From assembly GCA_034111045.1 (NCBI GenBank), contig JAWUYA010000022.1, positions 1 to 15,969 of the forward strand: DNA of 15,969 nucleotides. The letters run 5' to 3'. The notes below the pieces were generated by a model. The model did no database searches and was not told the DNA's origin. It saw only the letters and a program-made list of their open reading frames with translations. Position 1 is the first letter of the stretch, and each line of letters starts with the position of its first letter. Made by a program: the position numbers and the translations under genes. Positions 1 through 7,347 of this stretch are shown here, one piece after another. Origin of the DNA: JALJPB01 sp034111045 (GTDB taxonomy: Bacteria; Pseudomonadota; Gammaproteobacteria; Enterobacterales; Alteromonadaceae).

Positions 1-1217
1 GTAAAGACCTAGAATTTAAAGTTATTAAGCTTGATCAAAAGCGTAATAACGTTGTTGTATCTCGTCGTGCTGTTATCGAAACTGAAAGCAGTTCAGAACG
101 TGATGAGTTACTTGAGTCATTAGCAGAAGGCCAAGAAGTTAAAGGTATCGTTAAAAACCTTACTGACTACGGTGCATTCGTAGATTTAGGCGGCATCGAC
201 GGTTTATTACATATCACTGATATGGCTTGGAAACGTGTTAAGCACCCAAGTGAAATTGTAAATGTTGGCGATGAAATTCAAGTTAAAATATTGAAATTTG
301 ACCGTGAGCGCACTCGTGTATCTTTAGGTATGAAGCAGTTAGGCGAAGATCCATGGGTAGCTATTGCTAACCGTTACCCTGAAGGTTCTAAACTTTCTGG
401 TCGCGTAACTAACTTAACTGACTACGGTTGTTTTGTTGAAATCCAAGAAGGCGTTGAAGGTTTGGTTCACGTTTCTGAAATGGATTGGACAAATAAAAAC
501 ATTCACCCATCTAAAGTCGTTAACTTAGGTGATACTGTTGAAGTACTTGTATTAGAAATTGATGAAGAGCGTCGTCGTATTTCATTAGGCCTTAAAAAGT
601 GTATTGCTAATCCTTGTGAAGAGTTTTCTAAAAACTTCAATAAAGGCGATAAAGTATCAGGTAAGATTAAATCAATTACAGATTTTGGTATATTTATTGG
701 TCTTGACGGTGGTATTGATGGTCTTGTTCACTTGTCTGACATTGCATGGGCTGGCGGCGAAGAAGCTGTTCGTGAATACAAAAAAGGTGATGAAATCACC
801 GCTATTGTATTACAAGTTGATCCAGAGCGTGAACGTATCTCTCTTGGTGTTAAACAAGCAGAAGACGATCCATTCAACATGTATCTGACAACTAGCAAGA
901 AAGGTGCTATTGTTACAGGTAAGGTATTAGAAGTAGACGCAAAAGGCGCCAAAATTGAGTTAGCTGAAGGTGTTGAAGGTTATTTACGTGTAGCTGATAT
1001 TTCAGTTGAGCGTATTGAAGATGCTAGTGCTGAATTATCTGTTGGCGATAGCGTTGAAGCTAAGTTCGTTGGTGTTGATCGTAAGAATCGCACTGTCAGC
1101 TTATCTATCAAAGCAAAAGATCAAGCAGACGAACGTACAGCAATGGATAACCTAAACCAAGTTGAAGAGACTGGTTTAAGTGCCATGGCGGCAGCGTTTA
1201 AAAACGCTAAAAACTAA
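1..1217 (+). CDS. rpsA: 30S ribosomal protein S1, 3' part
   Basis: S1 binds mRNA on the 30S subunit and helps place it for translation initiation. The reading frame enters the window open at base 3 and gives 404 residues before TAA at 1215-1217. E. coli S1 has 557, so about the first 150 residues lie upstream. The visible part starts at the end of the second S1 (OB-fold) domain and holds domains 3 to 6. Each carries the usual pattern, for example LTDYGAFVDL, LTDYGCFVEI and ITDFGIFIGL, followed by GLVH(V/L)S. The wording is almost identical to E. coli S1, so the call is secure. The ATG at 222 is an internal methionine (ITDMAWKRV), not a start. The tail ends AAFKNAKN. ihfB follows, as in E. coli, with a probable terminator between. 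Confidence 0.98.
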   Translation, partial: KDLEFKVIKLDQKRNNVVVSRRAVIETESSSERDELLESLAEGQEVKGIVKNLTDYGAFVDLGGIDGLLHITDMAWKRVKHPSEIVNVGDEIQVKILKFDRERTRVSLGMKQLGEDPWVAIANRYPEGSKLSGRVTNLTDYGCFVEIQEGVEGLVHVSEMDWTNKNIHPSKVVNLGDTVEVLVLEIDEERRRISLGLKKCIANPCEEFSKNFNKGDKVSGKIKSITDFGIFIGLDGGIDGLVHLSDIAWAGGEEAVREYKKGDEITAIVLQVDPERERISLGVKQAEDDPFNMYLTTSKKGAIVTGKVLEVDAKGAKIELAEGVEGYLRVADISVERIEDASAELSVGDSVEAKFVGVDRKNRTVSLSIKAKDQADERTAMDNLNQVEETGLSAMAAAFKNAKN

Positions 1218-1235
1218 TTTAGCAGGATAGAGTGA

Positions 1236-1264
1236 GGAGATTCCTTAGTTGGGTCTCTCCTTTT
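1236..1264 (+). terminator. probable rpsA terminator
   Basis: GGAGA (1236-1240) pairs with TCTCC (1256-1260), and the inner CC/GG can extend the stem across a small internal loop. TTTT follows at 1261-1264. It lies 19 bases after the rpsA stop. The stem is short, so termination may be partial and ihfB may also be reached by read-through. Confidence 0.5.
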
Positions 1265-1275
1265 AATTTCATCTC

Positions 1276-1304
1276 TATGACATATAATTAATTTTAATGT
1301 CATA
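1276..1304 (+). promoter_or_regulatory. ihfB upstream region: TATAAT within an inverted repeat
   Basis: A perfect -10 hexamer TATAAT lies at 1283-1288, about 39 bases before the ihfB ATG. No good -35 box is seen 16-18 bases upstream. The hexamer is enclosed by an 8-base perfect inverted repeat, TATGACAT (1276-1283) and ATGTCATA (1297-1304), with a 13-base spacer. This layout would suit a promoter with an overlapping operator, but no named regulator's site is recognised. Confidence 0.35.
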
Positions 1305-1326
1305 TAGGGGCAAACTGGGAGGTCAA

Positions 1327-1614
1327 ATGACCAAGTCAGAACTCATTGAAAAATTAGCAGAAAAGTTAAATCACTTATCAGCTAAAGATGTAGAGAATGC
1401 TATAAAAGAAATTCTTGAAATGATGGCGCAATCTTTATCAAAAGGAGAGCGTATTGAAATAAGAGGATTTGGTAGTTTTTCATTACATTTTCGAGCGCCT
1501 CGTGTAGGTAGAAATCCTAAAACTGGTGATGCTGTCGAGCTAGCTGGTAAATATGTACCTCATTTTAAACCTGGTAAAGAGTTACGCGAAAGAGTTAATC
1601 TTTCAGCAGTATAG
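1327..1614 (+). CDS. ihfB: integration host factor subunit beta
   Basis: IHF-beta pairs with IHF-alpha to bind and sharply bend DNA in recombination, replication and gene regulation. The 95-residue protein begins MTKSELIEKLA, as the E. coli protein does. It carries the HU/IHF signature: IRGFGSFSLHFR near residues 45-56, then GRNPKTG with Pro64, the residue that intercalates in the minor groove. The ATG at 1327 is chosen because GGGAGG sits a few bases upstream and because family members start there. An in-frame start at 1297 would add ten residues without family support. The gene lies directly after rpsA, the conserved gammaproteobacterial order, and is closed by a strong terminator at 1661-1690. 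Confidence 0.97.
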   Translation: MTKSELIEKLAEKLNHLSAKDVENAIKEILEMMAQSLSKGERIEIRGFGSFSLHFRAPRVGRNPKTGDAVELAGKYVPHFKPGKELRERVNLSAV

Positions 1615-1660
1615 AAATTTTGTCTGTTTAACAGTCAAATAACTAGAAAAATATACTAAA

Positions 1661-1690
1661 AGGCATGCTATTAATTAGCATGCCTTTTTT
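1661..1690 (+). terminator. intrinsic terminator of ihfB
   Basis: AGGCATGCTA (1661-1670) and TAGCATGCCT (1676-1685) form a perfect 10-bp stem with a TTAAT loop, followed directly by a run of T to 1690. It starts 46 bases after the ihfB stop and separates ihfB from lapA. Confidence 0.93.
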
Positions 1691-1726
1691 ATATAACAAT
1701 AAAAAAATATTTAGTTAATGTTATGT

Positions 1727-1755
1727 TTGTCTAGGTGACACTTAGCACATATAAT
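1727..1755 (+). promoter_or_regulatory. sigma-70-type promoter of lapA-lapB
   Basis: TTGTCT (1727-1732) and a perfect TATAAT (1750-1755) are spaced by 17 bases. The predicted transcript start, near 1762, lies about 24 bases before the TTG chosen as the lapA start. The promoter comes just after the ihfB terminator, so lapA-lapB probably form their own unit. Confidence 0.7.
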
Positions 1756-1785
1756 TGTTCAATAGGTTTTTTTGAGGTATTTCAT

Positions 1786-2010
1786 TTGCGATTTTATTTA
1801 ATGTTACTGATAGTCTTATTTTTATTAACTATCGCGTTTATTTTTGGTAGTCAGAATCCTCAAACCTTTACTTTAAATTATTTGGTTGCCCGTACTGAGC
1901 TATCTGTGGCACAAGCGGTAAGTTTTTTTACTGTTTTAGGCATTGTTATTGGTATTTTAGTGACTTTAATGTGGCGAGTATCTCGTTCTATTAAATCAAA
2001 AAAGAATTAG
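1786..2010 (+). CDS. lapA: lipopolysaccharide assembly protein A (LapA, YciS-like)
   Basis: LapA is a small inner-membrane protein that works with LapB in lipopolysaccharide assembly and control of LpxC. The 74-residue product has an N-terminal membrane helix (roughly residues 4-20), then GSQNPQTFTLNYLVAR, matching the GAQN...TFNYLLAQ stretch of E. coli YciS. A second helix follows (about 41-60), then a short basic tail. A TTG start at 1786 is chosen because GAGG lies 8 bases upstream, the protein then begins MRFYL like the E. coli MKYLL, and the promoter TATAAT at 1750-1755 would fall inside the gene if the GTG at 1735 were used. The next ATG (1801) is too far from the ribosome site. The protein is shorter than E. 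coli's, which has a longer tail. lapB begins 40 bases later. Confidence 0.85.
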   Translation: MRFYLMLLIVLFLLTIAFIFGSQNPQTFTLNYLVARTELSVAQAVSFFTVLGIVIGILVTLMWRVSRSIKSKKN

Positions 2011-2049
2011 CTTCACAATCACCATCTAATAAGGCATTTTCCTAATATT

Positions 2050-3219
2050 ATGCAAGAATTATTATTTTTACTGTTACCCGTTGCTATGGCTTATGGCTGG
2101 TTTATGGGGCGAAATAGTATTAAGCAAAACGATCAATCGGCTAAACAAGACTTATCAATTAAGTATTCAACTGGATTGAATTATTTATTATCAAATCAGC
2201 AAGATAAGGCCATTGACTACTTGCTAGATGCTCTAAAAGTAGAAGATGATACCGTTGAAGCTCATTTTGCCATGGCAAACCTGTTTAGACGTCGTGGGGA
2301 ACTTGATAGAGCACTCAAAGTACACGAGCATTTAGTAAGACAAGGGCATCTACCATCTAAAGACAAGCAGCAAGCCATATTTGAGTTAGGTAAAGATTTT
2401 TTAAGTGCTGGTTTATACGACCGTGCAGAAAAAATGTTTACTAAGTTACTTAAATCTAAAAATTATGGTTTAAAATCGATAAATAATTTATTAAAAATTT
2501 ATCAATCAACTAAAGATTGGCAACTTGGTATTGATCTTAAAAAAGCGGTAATTAAAGCAAAAGATCTAAAATCACTACATACCTTAGCTAATTTTTATTG
2601 TGAACTCGCGACTGTAGCCCTATATAAAGATGAATTTATTGCCGTTATTGAGCTATTAGAACAAGCATTAGCACTTGACCCTAATTCATGCCGAGCTAAT
2701 TGGTTAATGGCTAAAGTTTATGAAAACCATCAACAATTTGAACAAGCTTGTCTGTGCTATCAATCAATTTATCAACAAGATAAAGAGTTTTTTCCTGATG
2801 TAATAGAAAATATGTATAACTGCTATCTTCAACTTGAAGCGGATGCTGAATTTTTTATTTTTATTCGTAAAGTTTACGAAGAAACAGGTAGTACAACTGC
2901 ATTGTTAAAATATTTAGAGCATGTTGAAAATAAGCATGGTGTTAATAAAGCGATTGAGTATATTTTATCTGCTCTTAAACGCAGACCAACTATTAAAGGC
3001 TTTAAATATTTTGTAAAAATGCAAATGGCAGAATCAGCTAAAGAAAGTCACAGTGAAAGCTTAGATGTTATAAAAGAATTAATAACATCTTATTTGAATA
3101 TGAAGCCTCGATATAGTTGTCGTAATTGTGGTTTTAACAGTAGTACTCATTATTGGTCATGCCCATCGTGTCATGATTGGGAGCAATTGAAACCAGTGAG
3201 GGGCCTAGAAGGGGAATAG
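2050..3219 (+). CDS. lapB: lipopolysaccharide assembly protein B (LapB, YciM-like)
   Basis: LapB is a membrane-anchored scaffold that guides FtsH degradation of LpxC and so sets the rate of lipopolysaccharide synthesis. The product has 389 residues, the same length as in E. coli. One N-terminal helix (LLFLLLPVAMAYGWFMGR) is followed by tetratricopeptide repeats, including LLSNQQDKAIDYLLDAL and AGLYDRAEKMF. A C-terminal rubredoxin-like metal site has Cys357, Cys360, Cys371 and Cys374 (CRNCG...CPSCHDW), and the end reads KPVRGLEGE. All key parts are intact. The only ribosome-site candidate, AAGG at 2031-2034, is about 15 bases from the ATG, so initiation may depend on lapA translation. The start is supported by the MxELLFLLLPVA match to E. 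coli. Confidence 0.96.
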   Translation: MQELLFLLLPVAMAYGWFMGRNSIKQNDQSAKQDLSIKYSTGLNYLLSNQQDKAIDYLLDALKVEDDTVEAHFAMANLFRRRGELDRALKVHEHLVRQGHLPSKDKQQAIFELGKDFLSAGLYDRAEKMFTKLLKSKNYGLKSINNLLKIYQSTKDWQLGIDLKKAVIKAKDLKSLHTLANFYCELATVALYKDEFIAVIELLEQALALDPNSCRANWLMAKVYENHQQFEQACLCYQSIYQQDKEFFPDVIENMYNCYLQLEADAEFFIFIRKVYEETGSTTALLKYLEHVENKHGVNKAIEYILSALKRRPTIKGFKYFVKMQMAESAKESHSESLDVIKELITSYLNMKPRYSCRNCGFNSSTHYWSCPSCHDWEQLKPVRGLEGE

Positions 3220-3370
3220 TAATGTGGTTATCATAACACTATTGCTGAGCTAATAGTGCTTATTGCTGGACTACAATTCGGCCTATGGATTTTAATTATC
3301 ACCCTGTAATTTAGTGGTAATCCACAGTGAATGAACAAAATTATAGAAATTAATTTGCAAGGAATATGTG

Positions 3371-4066
3371 ATGAATAATGCAAAAGTTGTTGTTGCTTTA
3401 GATTTTGATAAAAAGTGTGATGCTCTATCTTTTGTTGATAAAGTTTTACCTCATGACTGTCGTTTAAAAGTAGGTAAAGAAATGTTTACTCATTTTGGTC
3501 CTGACTTTGTTAAGCAATTAACAAGTAAAGGTTTTGATGTTTTTCTTGATTTAAAGTTTCATGACATTCCTAATACTGTCGCTAAGGCCGTAACTGCAGC
3601 AGCTGATATGGGTGTATGGATGATTAATGTTCACGCCAGTGGTGGCAGTGATATGATGATAAAAGCACAAGCAGCATTACAGCAGTTTGGTGTTCAAGCG
3701 CCGTTGTTAACGGCTGTTACAGTGTTAACAAGTATGTCAATAAACGACCTGCAAGATATTGGTATTAACCGTACGCCTGAAGAGCAGGTGATTCACTTAG
3801 CTACATTAACAAAAAAGTGTGGGTTAGATGGTGTGGTTTGTTCTGCCTGGGAAGCTGAACGTTTAAAAGAGTTACTAGGACAATCTTTTAAATTAATTAC
3901 ACCAGGCATTAGGCCTATAGGGAGTAATAGTGATGACCAAAAAAGAATCATGACACCAAAGCAAGCAATAGCAGTTGGTGTCGATTATTTGGTTATTGGA
4001 CGGCCAATAACCAAATCTACTAACCCTCAAGCAGTACTTGAAGAAATTAACTTATCGATCAGGTAA
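3371..4066 (+). CDS. pyrF: orotidine 5'-phosphate decarboxylase
   Basis: PyrF converts orotidine 5'-phosphate to UMP, the last step of pyrimidine synthesis. The 231-residue product has the active-site strand FLDLKFHDIPNT with Asp60, Lys62 and Asp65, the early LKVGKEMF (Lys33), NVHASGG, and the phosphate-binding region TPGIRP followed by VIGRP near the end. All are as in E. coli PyrF, which has a somewhat longer N-terminus. ATG 3371 is preferred over GTG 3368 because AAGGAA (3359-3364) then has better spacing. The gene follows lapB as in E. coli, with a 150-base gap. That gap has a 7-bp hairpin (3237-3243 with 3252-3258) lacking a T run. Confidence 0.96.
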   Translation: MNNAKVVVALDFDKKCDALSFVDKVLPHDCRLKVGKEMFTHFGPDFVKQLTSKGFDVFLDLKFHDIPNTVAKAVTAAADMGVWMINVHASGGSDMMIKAQAALQQFGVQAPLLTAVTVLTSMSINDLQDIGINRTPEEQVIHLATLTKKCGLDGVVCSAWEAERLKELLGQSFKLITPGIRPIGSNSDDQKRIMTPKQAIAVGVDYLVIGRPITKSTNPQAVLEEINLSIR

Positions 4067-4097
4067 TGCCTAACAATAAATTATTTTATCTTTGACA

Positions 4098-4152
4098 AAG
4101 TCAACAATACCAACTAAAACTAAGTGAGTCTTCGGAAATTTGTTGACTTACT
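4098..4152 (+). other. competing inverted repeats between pyrF and the comEA-like gene
   Basis: AAGTCAACAA (4098-4107) and TTGTTGACTT (4140-4149) are perfect 10-base complements separated by 32 bases. The right arm also overlaps GACTTACT (4145-4152), which can pair with AGTGAGTC (4123-4130), including one G-T pair. The two stems cannot form together. A T-rich stretch (GTTTTTA) follows at about 4158. It may be a weak pyrF terminator or a leader structure of the next gene. Confidence 0.4.
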
Positions 4153-4191
4153 ATTATGTTTTTATGGATGTTATACTACAAGGAATTACTT

Positions 4192-4491
4192 ATGAAACAG
4201 TTGCTATCTTTGGTGTTGTTCACCGCTGTTGCTTTTTTTACTCCACAAACTTTTGCGAATCAGTCAAATGCTATAGATCAAGTTGTACAACAAGAAGTAC
4301 AGCATATAGATATTAATATTGCTAGTGTTGAAGAGTTGATTTTGTTAAAAGGTATCGGTAGTAAAAAAGCACAAGCAATTATTGAATATAGGGAGATATA
4401 TGGCAAGTTTACTTCGGTAGACGATTTGCTAAATGTTAATGGAATAGGAGCAAAAGTACTTAGCGATAATCTGCAACGTTTAAAAATTTAA
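4192..4491 (+). CDS. ComEA-like exported helix-hairpin-helix protein
   Basis: The 99-residue product has a clear signal peptide: MKQ, a hydrophobic stretch, then T-F-A, with likely cleavage after Ala22. The rest is one ComEA-type domain with two helix-hairpin-helix motifs: IDINIASVEEL, LLKGIGSKKAQAI, YGKFTSVDDLLNVNGIGAK. Such domains bind DNA without sequence preference. In competent bacteria ComEA pulls incoming DNA into the periplasm, but many Gammaproteobacteria keep a short form (YbaV-like in E. coli) of unproven role. The start at 4192 is chosen over 4156 because AAGGAA (4180-4185) is well spaced and the signal peptide then begins normally. A terminator at 4519-4541 ends the gene. No other competence genes are in the window. 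Confidence 0.88.
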   Translation: MKQLLSLVLFTAVAFFTPQTFANQSNAIDQVVQQEVQHIDINIASVEELILLKGIGSKKAQAIIEYREIYGKFTSVDDLLNVNGIGAKVLSDNLQRLKI

Positions 4492-4518
4492 TTTAATTAA
4501 ATGTTAGTTAACATTTCT

Positions 4519-4541
4519 AAGCCAGTTAATACTGGCTTTTT
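4519..4541 (+). terminator. intrinsic terminator of the comEA-like gene
   Basis: AAGCCAGT (4519-4526) and ACTGGCTT (4531-4538) form an 8-bp stem with a TAAT loop, and the T run continues to 4541. On the other strand the stem is not followed by a T run, so it should not serve dsbB, which ends nearby. Confidence 0.85.
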
Positions 4542-4568
4542 ATTATAAAGATAGTTCAGCTTTTATTT

Positions 4569-5084
4569 TTATAATTTTCTAGAAAAATATAATCGAGTCA
4601 TTAATACAACCGCTAATATAAAGATGTAGATGGTATATGTCACAATCATTATTTGTGGCATAGAATAGCCAAAAAACTGCCAATTAATATCACCACAATC
4701 ACCAGTTGCTTCAAATAACCAGGGTAAAAGCTCGTGAAGAGGTAACCATGTTGGGAAATTAGGCACATATTCACAACTATAAAATAATGAATTGCTGTTT
4801 TGAACTTCTACATGCTCAATAGCTATTAACAAACCCCAAATAGCGCCTATTGCCCATGAAATGTAAGCTAAAATTCTTAACGAAACTAATTGATGGCCAA
4901 AATAACCAATAACCCCTGCAAAGAAAACCCCCCAAATAGCAACGCGCTGATATATACACATAATGCATGGTGCTAAACCTATATAATATTGAAAAAAAAG
5001 AGCCGATAATTCAAGCGAAAAGGCACTAAAGGCCAGTAATAGCCAAGCGCTAGATTTAGTGGGTAACTCACCTAATAATTTCAA
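4569..5084 (-). CDS. dsbB: disulfide bond formation protein B
   Basis: DsbB is an inner-membrane protein that reoxidises periplasmic DsbA and passes electrons to quinones. The 171-residue product has four membrane helices and both redox cysteine pairs: the PCIMC motif just after helix 1 (Cys40 and Cys43), and two single cysteines in the second periplasmic loop (YSCEYVP and ATGDCGD, Cys104 and Cys130). The sequences around them (LALELSALFFQ-like, CIYQR, FPTWLPL) match E. coli DsbB. A TTG start at 5084 is proposed: AGGT lies 6-7 bases upstream and the cysteine spacing from the start then matches E. coli (Cys41, Cys44). An ATG at 5162 would add 26 residues but has no visible ribosome site, so it remains an alternative. 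The gene is divergent from fadR. Confidence 0.92.
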   Translation of the reverse strand: MKLLGELPTKSSAWLLLAFSAFSLELSALFFQYYIGLAPCIMCIYQRVAIWGVFFAGVIGYFGHQLVSLRILAYISWAIGAIWGLLIAIEHVEVQNSNSLFYSCEYVPNFPTWLPLHELLPWLFEATGDCGDINWQFFGYSMPQIMIVTYTIYIFILAVVLMTRLYFSRKL

Positions 5085-5273
5085 ATTTATACCTATTAAA
5101 AAGTCAAACGACACGCCCAGTTGCCCACGTTTAATCTGATATTTAGCTTTGTCGAGTATCATACAGCAAAGTTAGACAAATCCAATATTTATGCTCAATC
5201 TGTTTACTCGATATTAAATATTAAAATGTCTTAGATAAAATAATTTTAATTAAGCTATACACTTTCTATAAAC

Positions 5274-5301
5274 TTGTGCCTAATCATTCTTCTGATACAA
5301 T
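5274..5301 (+). promoter_or_regulatory. probable fadR promoter with extended -10
   Basis: TTGTGC (5274-5279) and TACAAT (5296-5301) are spaced by 16 bases. TG at 5293-5294 gives an extended -10, TGATACAAT. The predicted transcript start is about 35 bases before the fadR ATG at 5343. Confidence 0.55.
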
Positions 5302-5342
5302 GACTTATCTACATGTTATTACCCTAGGTTAAATGTTAATAG

Positions 5343-6053
5343 ATGGTTATTAAAGCTCAAAGTCCAGCAGGTTTTGCTGAACAATACATAGTTGAATCAA
5401 TTTGGAACGGTGGTTTTCCACCAGGGTCTATATTACCTGCAGAACGTGAACTGTCTGAACTTATCGGTGTAACCAGAACAACTTTACGCGAAGTATTACA
5501 ACGTTTAGCACGTGATGGGTGGTTAACTATAAAACATGGTAAACCAACAAAAGTGAATAATTTCTGGGAAACATCTAGTCTTAATATACTCGAAACATTA
5601 GCTCAGCTTGATCAAGATGGCATTCCCGATCTTGTTGATAATTTGCTTTCTGCTCGAACAAATATTAGTGCTATATATATTCGAGGTGCTATCAAAAACA
5701 ATGCGGAAATAACCATTGAGTTATTAAAAGGTTATCTTGAAGTTGAAGATAGTGGCAAAGCGTACGCAGAGTTTGACTATCGTTTAAACAAAGAGTTGGT
5801 TGTCGCTTCAGGAAACTCAATATATTTACTGATTTTGAATGGCTTTAAAGGGCTTTATTCTCGTATTGGTCGTTTGTATTTTTCTCACCCTAAAGGTCGT
5901 GAAATCTCTCGTACTTATTATCAAAAACTAATTGAATTAGCAGAAGAAAATAAAGCTGATGAAGCTATTTTTGCGGTAAGAAACTACGGTGTTGAATCTG
6001 GTAAACTATGGAAACATCTAAAGGATGATGTATTAAATGAATTAGTTGAGTAA
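5343..6053 (+). CDS. fadR: fatty acid metabolism regulator FadR
   Basis: FadR is a GntR-family regulator. It represses fatty acid breakdown genes and activates unsaturated fatty acid synthesis genes, and it releases DNA when it binds long-chain acyl-CoA. The 236-residue product begins MVIKAQSPAGFAE as in E. coli. The winged-helix domain (about residues 1-75) is nearly identical, including ILPAERELSELIGVTRTTLR with Arg35, Arg45 and Arg49, and HGKPTKVNNFWETS. The C-terminal ligand domain keeps LDNLLS-like, RTNIS, ASGN, GLYSRIGR and YGVESGK, the last corresponding to the acyl-CoA-binding region. E. coli FadR has 239 residues. The ribosome site is weak (AGG about 14 bases from the ATG). In E. coli nhaB lies between fadR and dsbB; here it is absent. 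Confidence 0.97.
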   Translation: MVIKAQSPAGFAEQYIVESIWNGGFPPGSILPAERELSELIGVTRTTLREVLQRLARDGWLTIKHGKPTKVNNFWETSSLNILETLAQLDQDGIPDLVDNLLSARTNISAIYIRGAIKNNAEITIELLKGYLEVEDSGKAYAEFDYRLNKELVVASGNSIYLLILNGFKGLYSRIGRLYFSHPKGREISRTYYQKLIELAEENKADEAIFAVRNYGVESGKLWKHLKDDVLNELVE

Positions 6054-6170
6054 TGCCTAATTTAAAGTCATTTTTCAATAACCGCGAAAATTTTGTGCGA
6101 TTAATTCATTAGATTCAATCATTAAATTATTTAATTAAATCACTGCCTTTAAAAATTAGTTGAAGTCACG

Positions 6171-7292
6171 TTTCTGCAATATCACCAACGTATTGATTTA
6201 CTGATTTATTTTTACCTATGGTAGTCGTTACTTGGGTACCAAAATCGGCAACAGACTGTGTTTACCCCAAATGCAAAACATTAAATAAAGAGGATTGATT
6301 GGGGCCATTCTCATTTGTTCAATCTAACTATTGAACAAATGTACTTACTCTATCTATCCAAACTTTATAGTCGATAGCTAAAATATTAACTCGTTGTGTG
6401 ATGAATGATTACACTGACAAAAATTCACTAAGTATTTGCATTAGTTTAGCCAACAATACCTTTGCTCTAATATATTCGGTTAAAACTCAATAACGAGCGT
6501 CACTTGATTAAATAATTGCATCACCCCACTATTACAATGCTAGGAAGAATATTACCGTTTCTTATTTTTTGTAAAATAGTGGACATTAGCACTATGGATA
6601 TTTATTTCTTTGGCAATACAGCTTGTCGATGCTCCTTTAAATACAACGTTAATAAACTATTTTTAAGCTGCTTTAAAATGATATTTTGATTTTTTCTTAC
6701 TTGTTATTATTCCTCACTATAGCAACTAACATCAGTTTTATAATTTTTAGGCTTTATTGCGTTGGGGATAGCTTTGCAAAGAATCTATTGGAAAGTTCTC
6801 ATGTTTTTCGTGCCTATAGGATAACGAGATAATAAACACCATGGCGTAGTGACTAAACCATAAGTATTAGCCATACTTCCAGATATTTTTACTGTTCTTA
6901 TCTAAAAAAATTGGTACTTTCCTTTATTAACATGGGCATAAGGATAATTAATTACTGTTGAGACATGTTGTGATTAATTAAGATAGTAATTGAATTACTT
7001 ATCAACAACTTGATTCGGATTTTCAATATAATCAAAGTCGTTTAAAAATAAATATCTGGCTGACTATCTTGGATGACTTCGGCAATAGTATTAACTTAGC
7101 TATGTTTATTATTAAGTGTTTGTATAAATATCTCTCTCTTGTCTATTCCCCATTGGGCAAATAATTAGTTACATCGATATTGACGTTAAAGTTGGCTACT
7201 CTGATCCCCTTGTTATTATCAATTATGCTATTAGCGACGAAGGGGTAGTTGATCAACACACTAATAATTATAGCGATAAGTTACTTCTTCAG
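6171..7292 (-). pseudogene. decayed secreted endonuclease/exonuclease/phosphatase-type gene
   Basis: No intact gene exists from 6054 to 7601, but the minus strand reads as a broken gene. At 7292 CTG-AAG-AAG-TAA looks like a mutated ATG and a stop early in a signal peptide. From 7280 to 7146 the frame stays open: a hydrophobic leader ending PFVANS, then GIRVANFNVNIDVTNYLP, typical of the N-terminus of this family. After a stop and a frame change, 7140-7045 gives VNTIAEVIQDSQPDIYF. One frame over, FLNDFDYIENPNQVVDK follows, then NYYLN and INYPYAHVNKGKYQ, with two in-frame stops. From 6892 to 6710 come ANTYGLVTTPWCLLSRYPI and TKNMRTFQ, a stop, then YSEE. Family members read RVATFNVS, IAEIIQRxRPDILLLNEFDY, YPY, QYGMxLLSRYPI and RTFQ in that order. 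Toward 6600-6171 only scraps remain; an open stretch around 6258-6171 (VADFGTQVTT) is placed here tentatively. The family name comes from remembered motifs and no search was run. Confidence 0.65.
6312..6341. repeat. perfect 12-bp inverted repeat
   Basis: CATTTGTTCAAT (6312-6323) and ATTGAACAAATG (6330-6341) are exact complements around a 6-base spacer CTAACT. No T run follows on either strand, so it is not an ordinary terminator. It lies 260 bases after fadR inside the decayed region. Function unknown. Confidence 0.7.
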
Positions 7293-7347
7293 TGATTTTG
7301 AATAGCACAAACTTATTTGATTTTGTTCTATGTTGTTGAGGCGTATA

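Noticed and set aside
604..952. Overlapping frames on both strands inside rpsA
   Set aside because: rpsA is unmistakable in its own frame, and the others have no motif support.
3237..3258. Hairpin CACTATT/AATAGTG after lapB as a terminator
   Set aside because: The stem is AT-rich and no T run follows.
4169..4177. TGTTATACT as an extended -10 promoter for the comEA-like gene
   Set aside because: Transcription would start at about the ribosome site (4180-4185), leaving it out of the message. No -35 box lies at the right distance.
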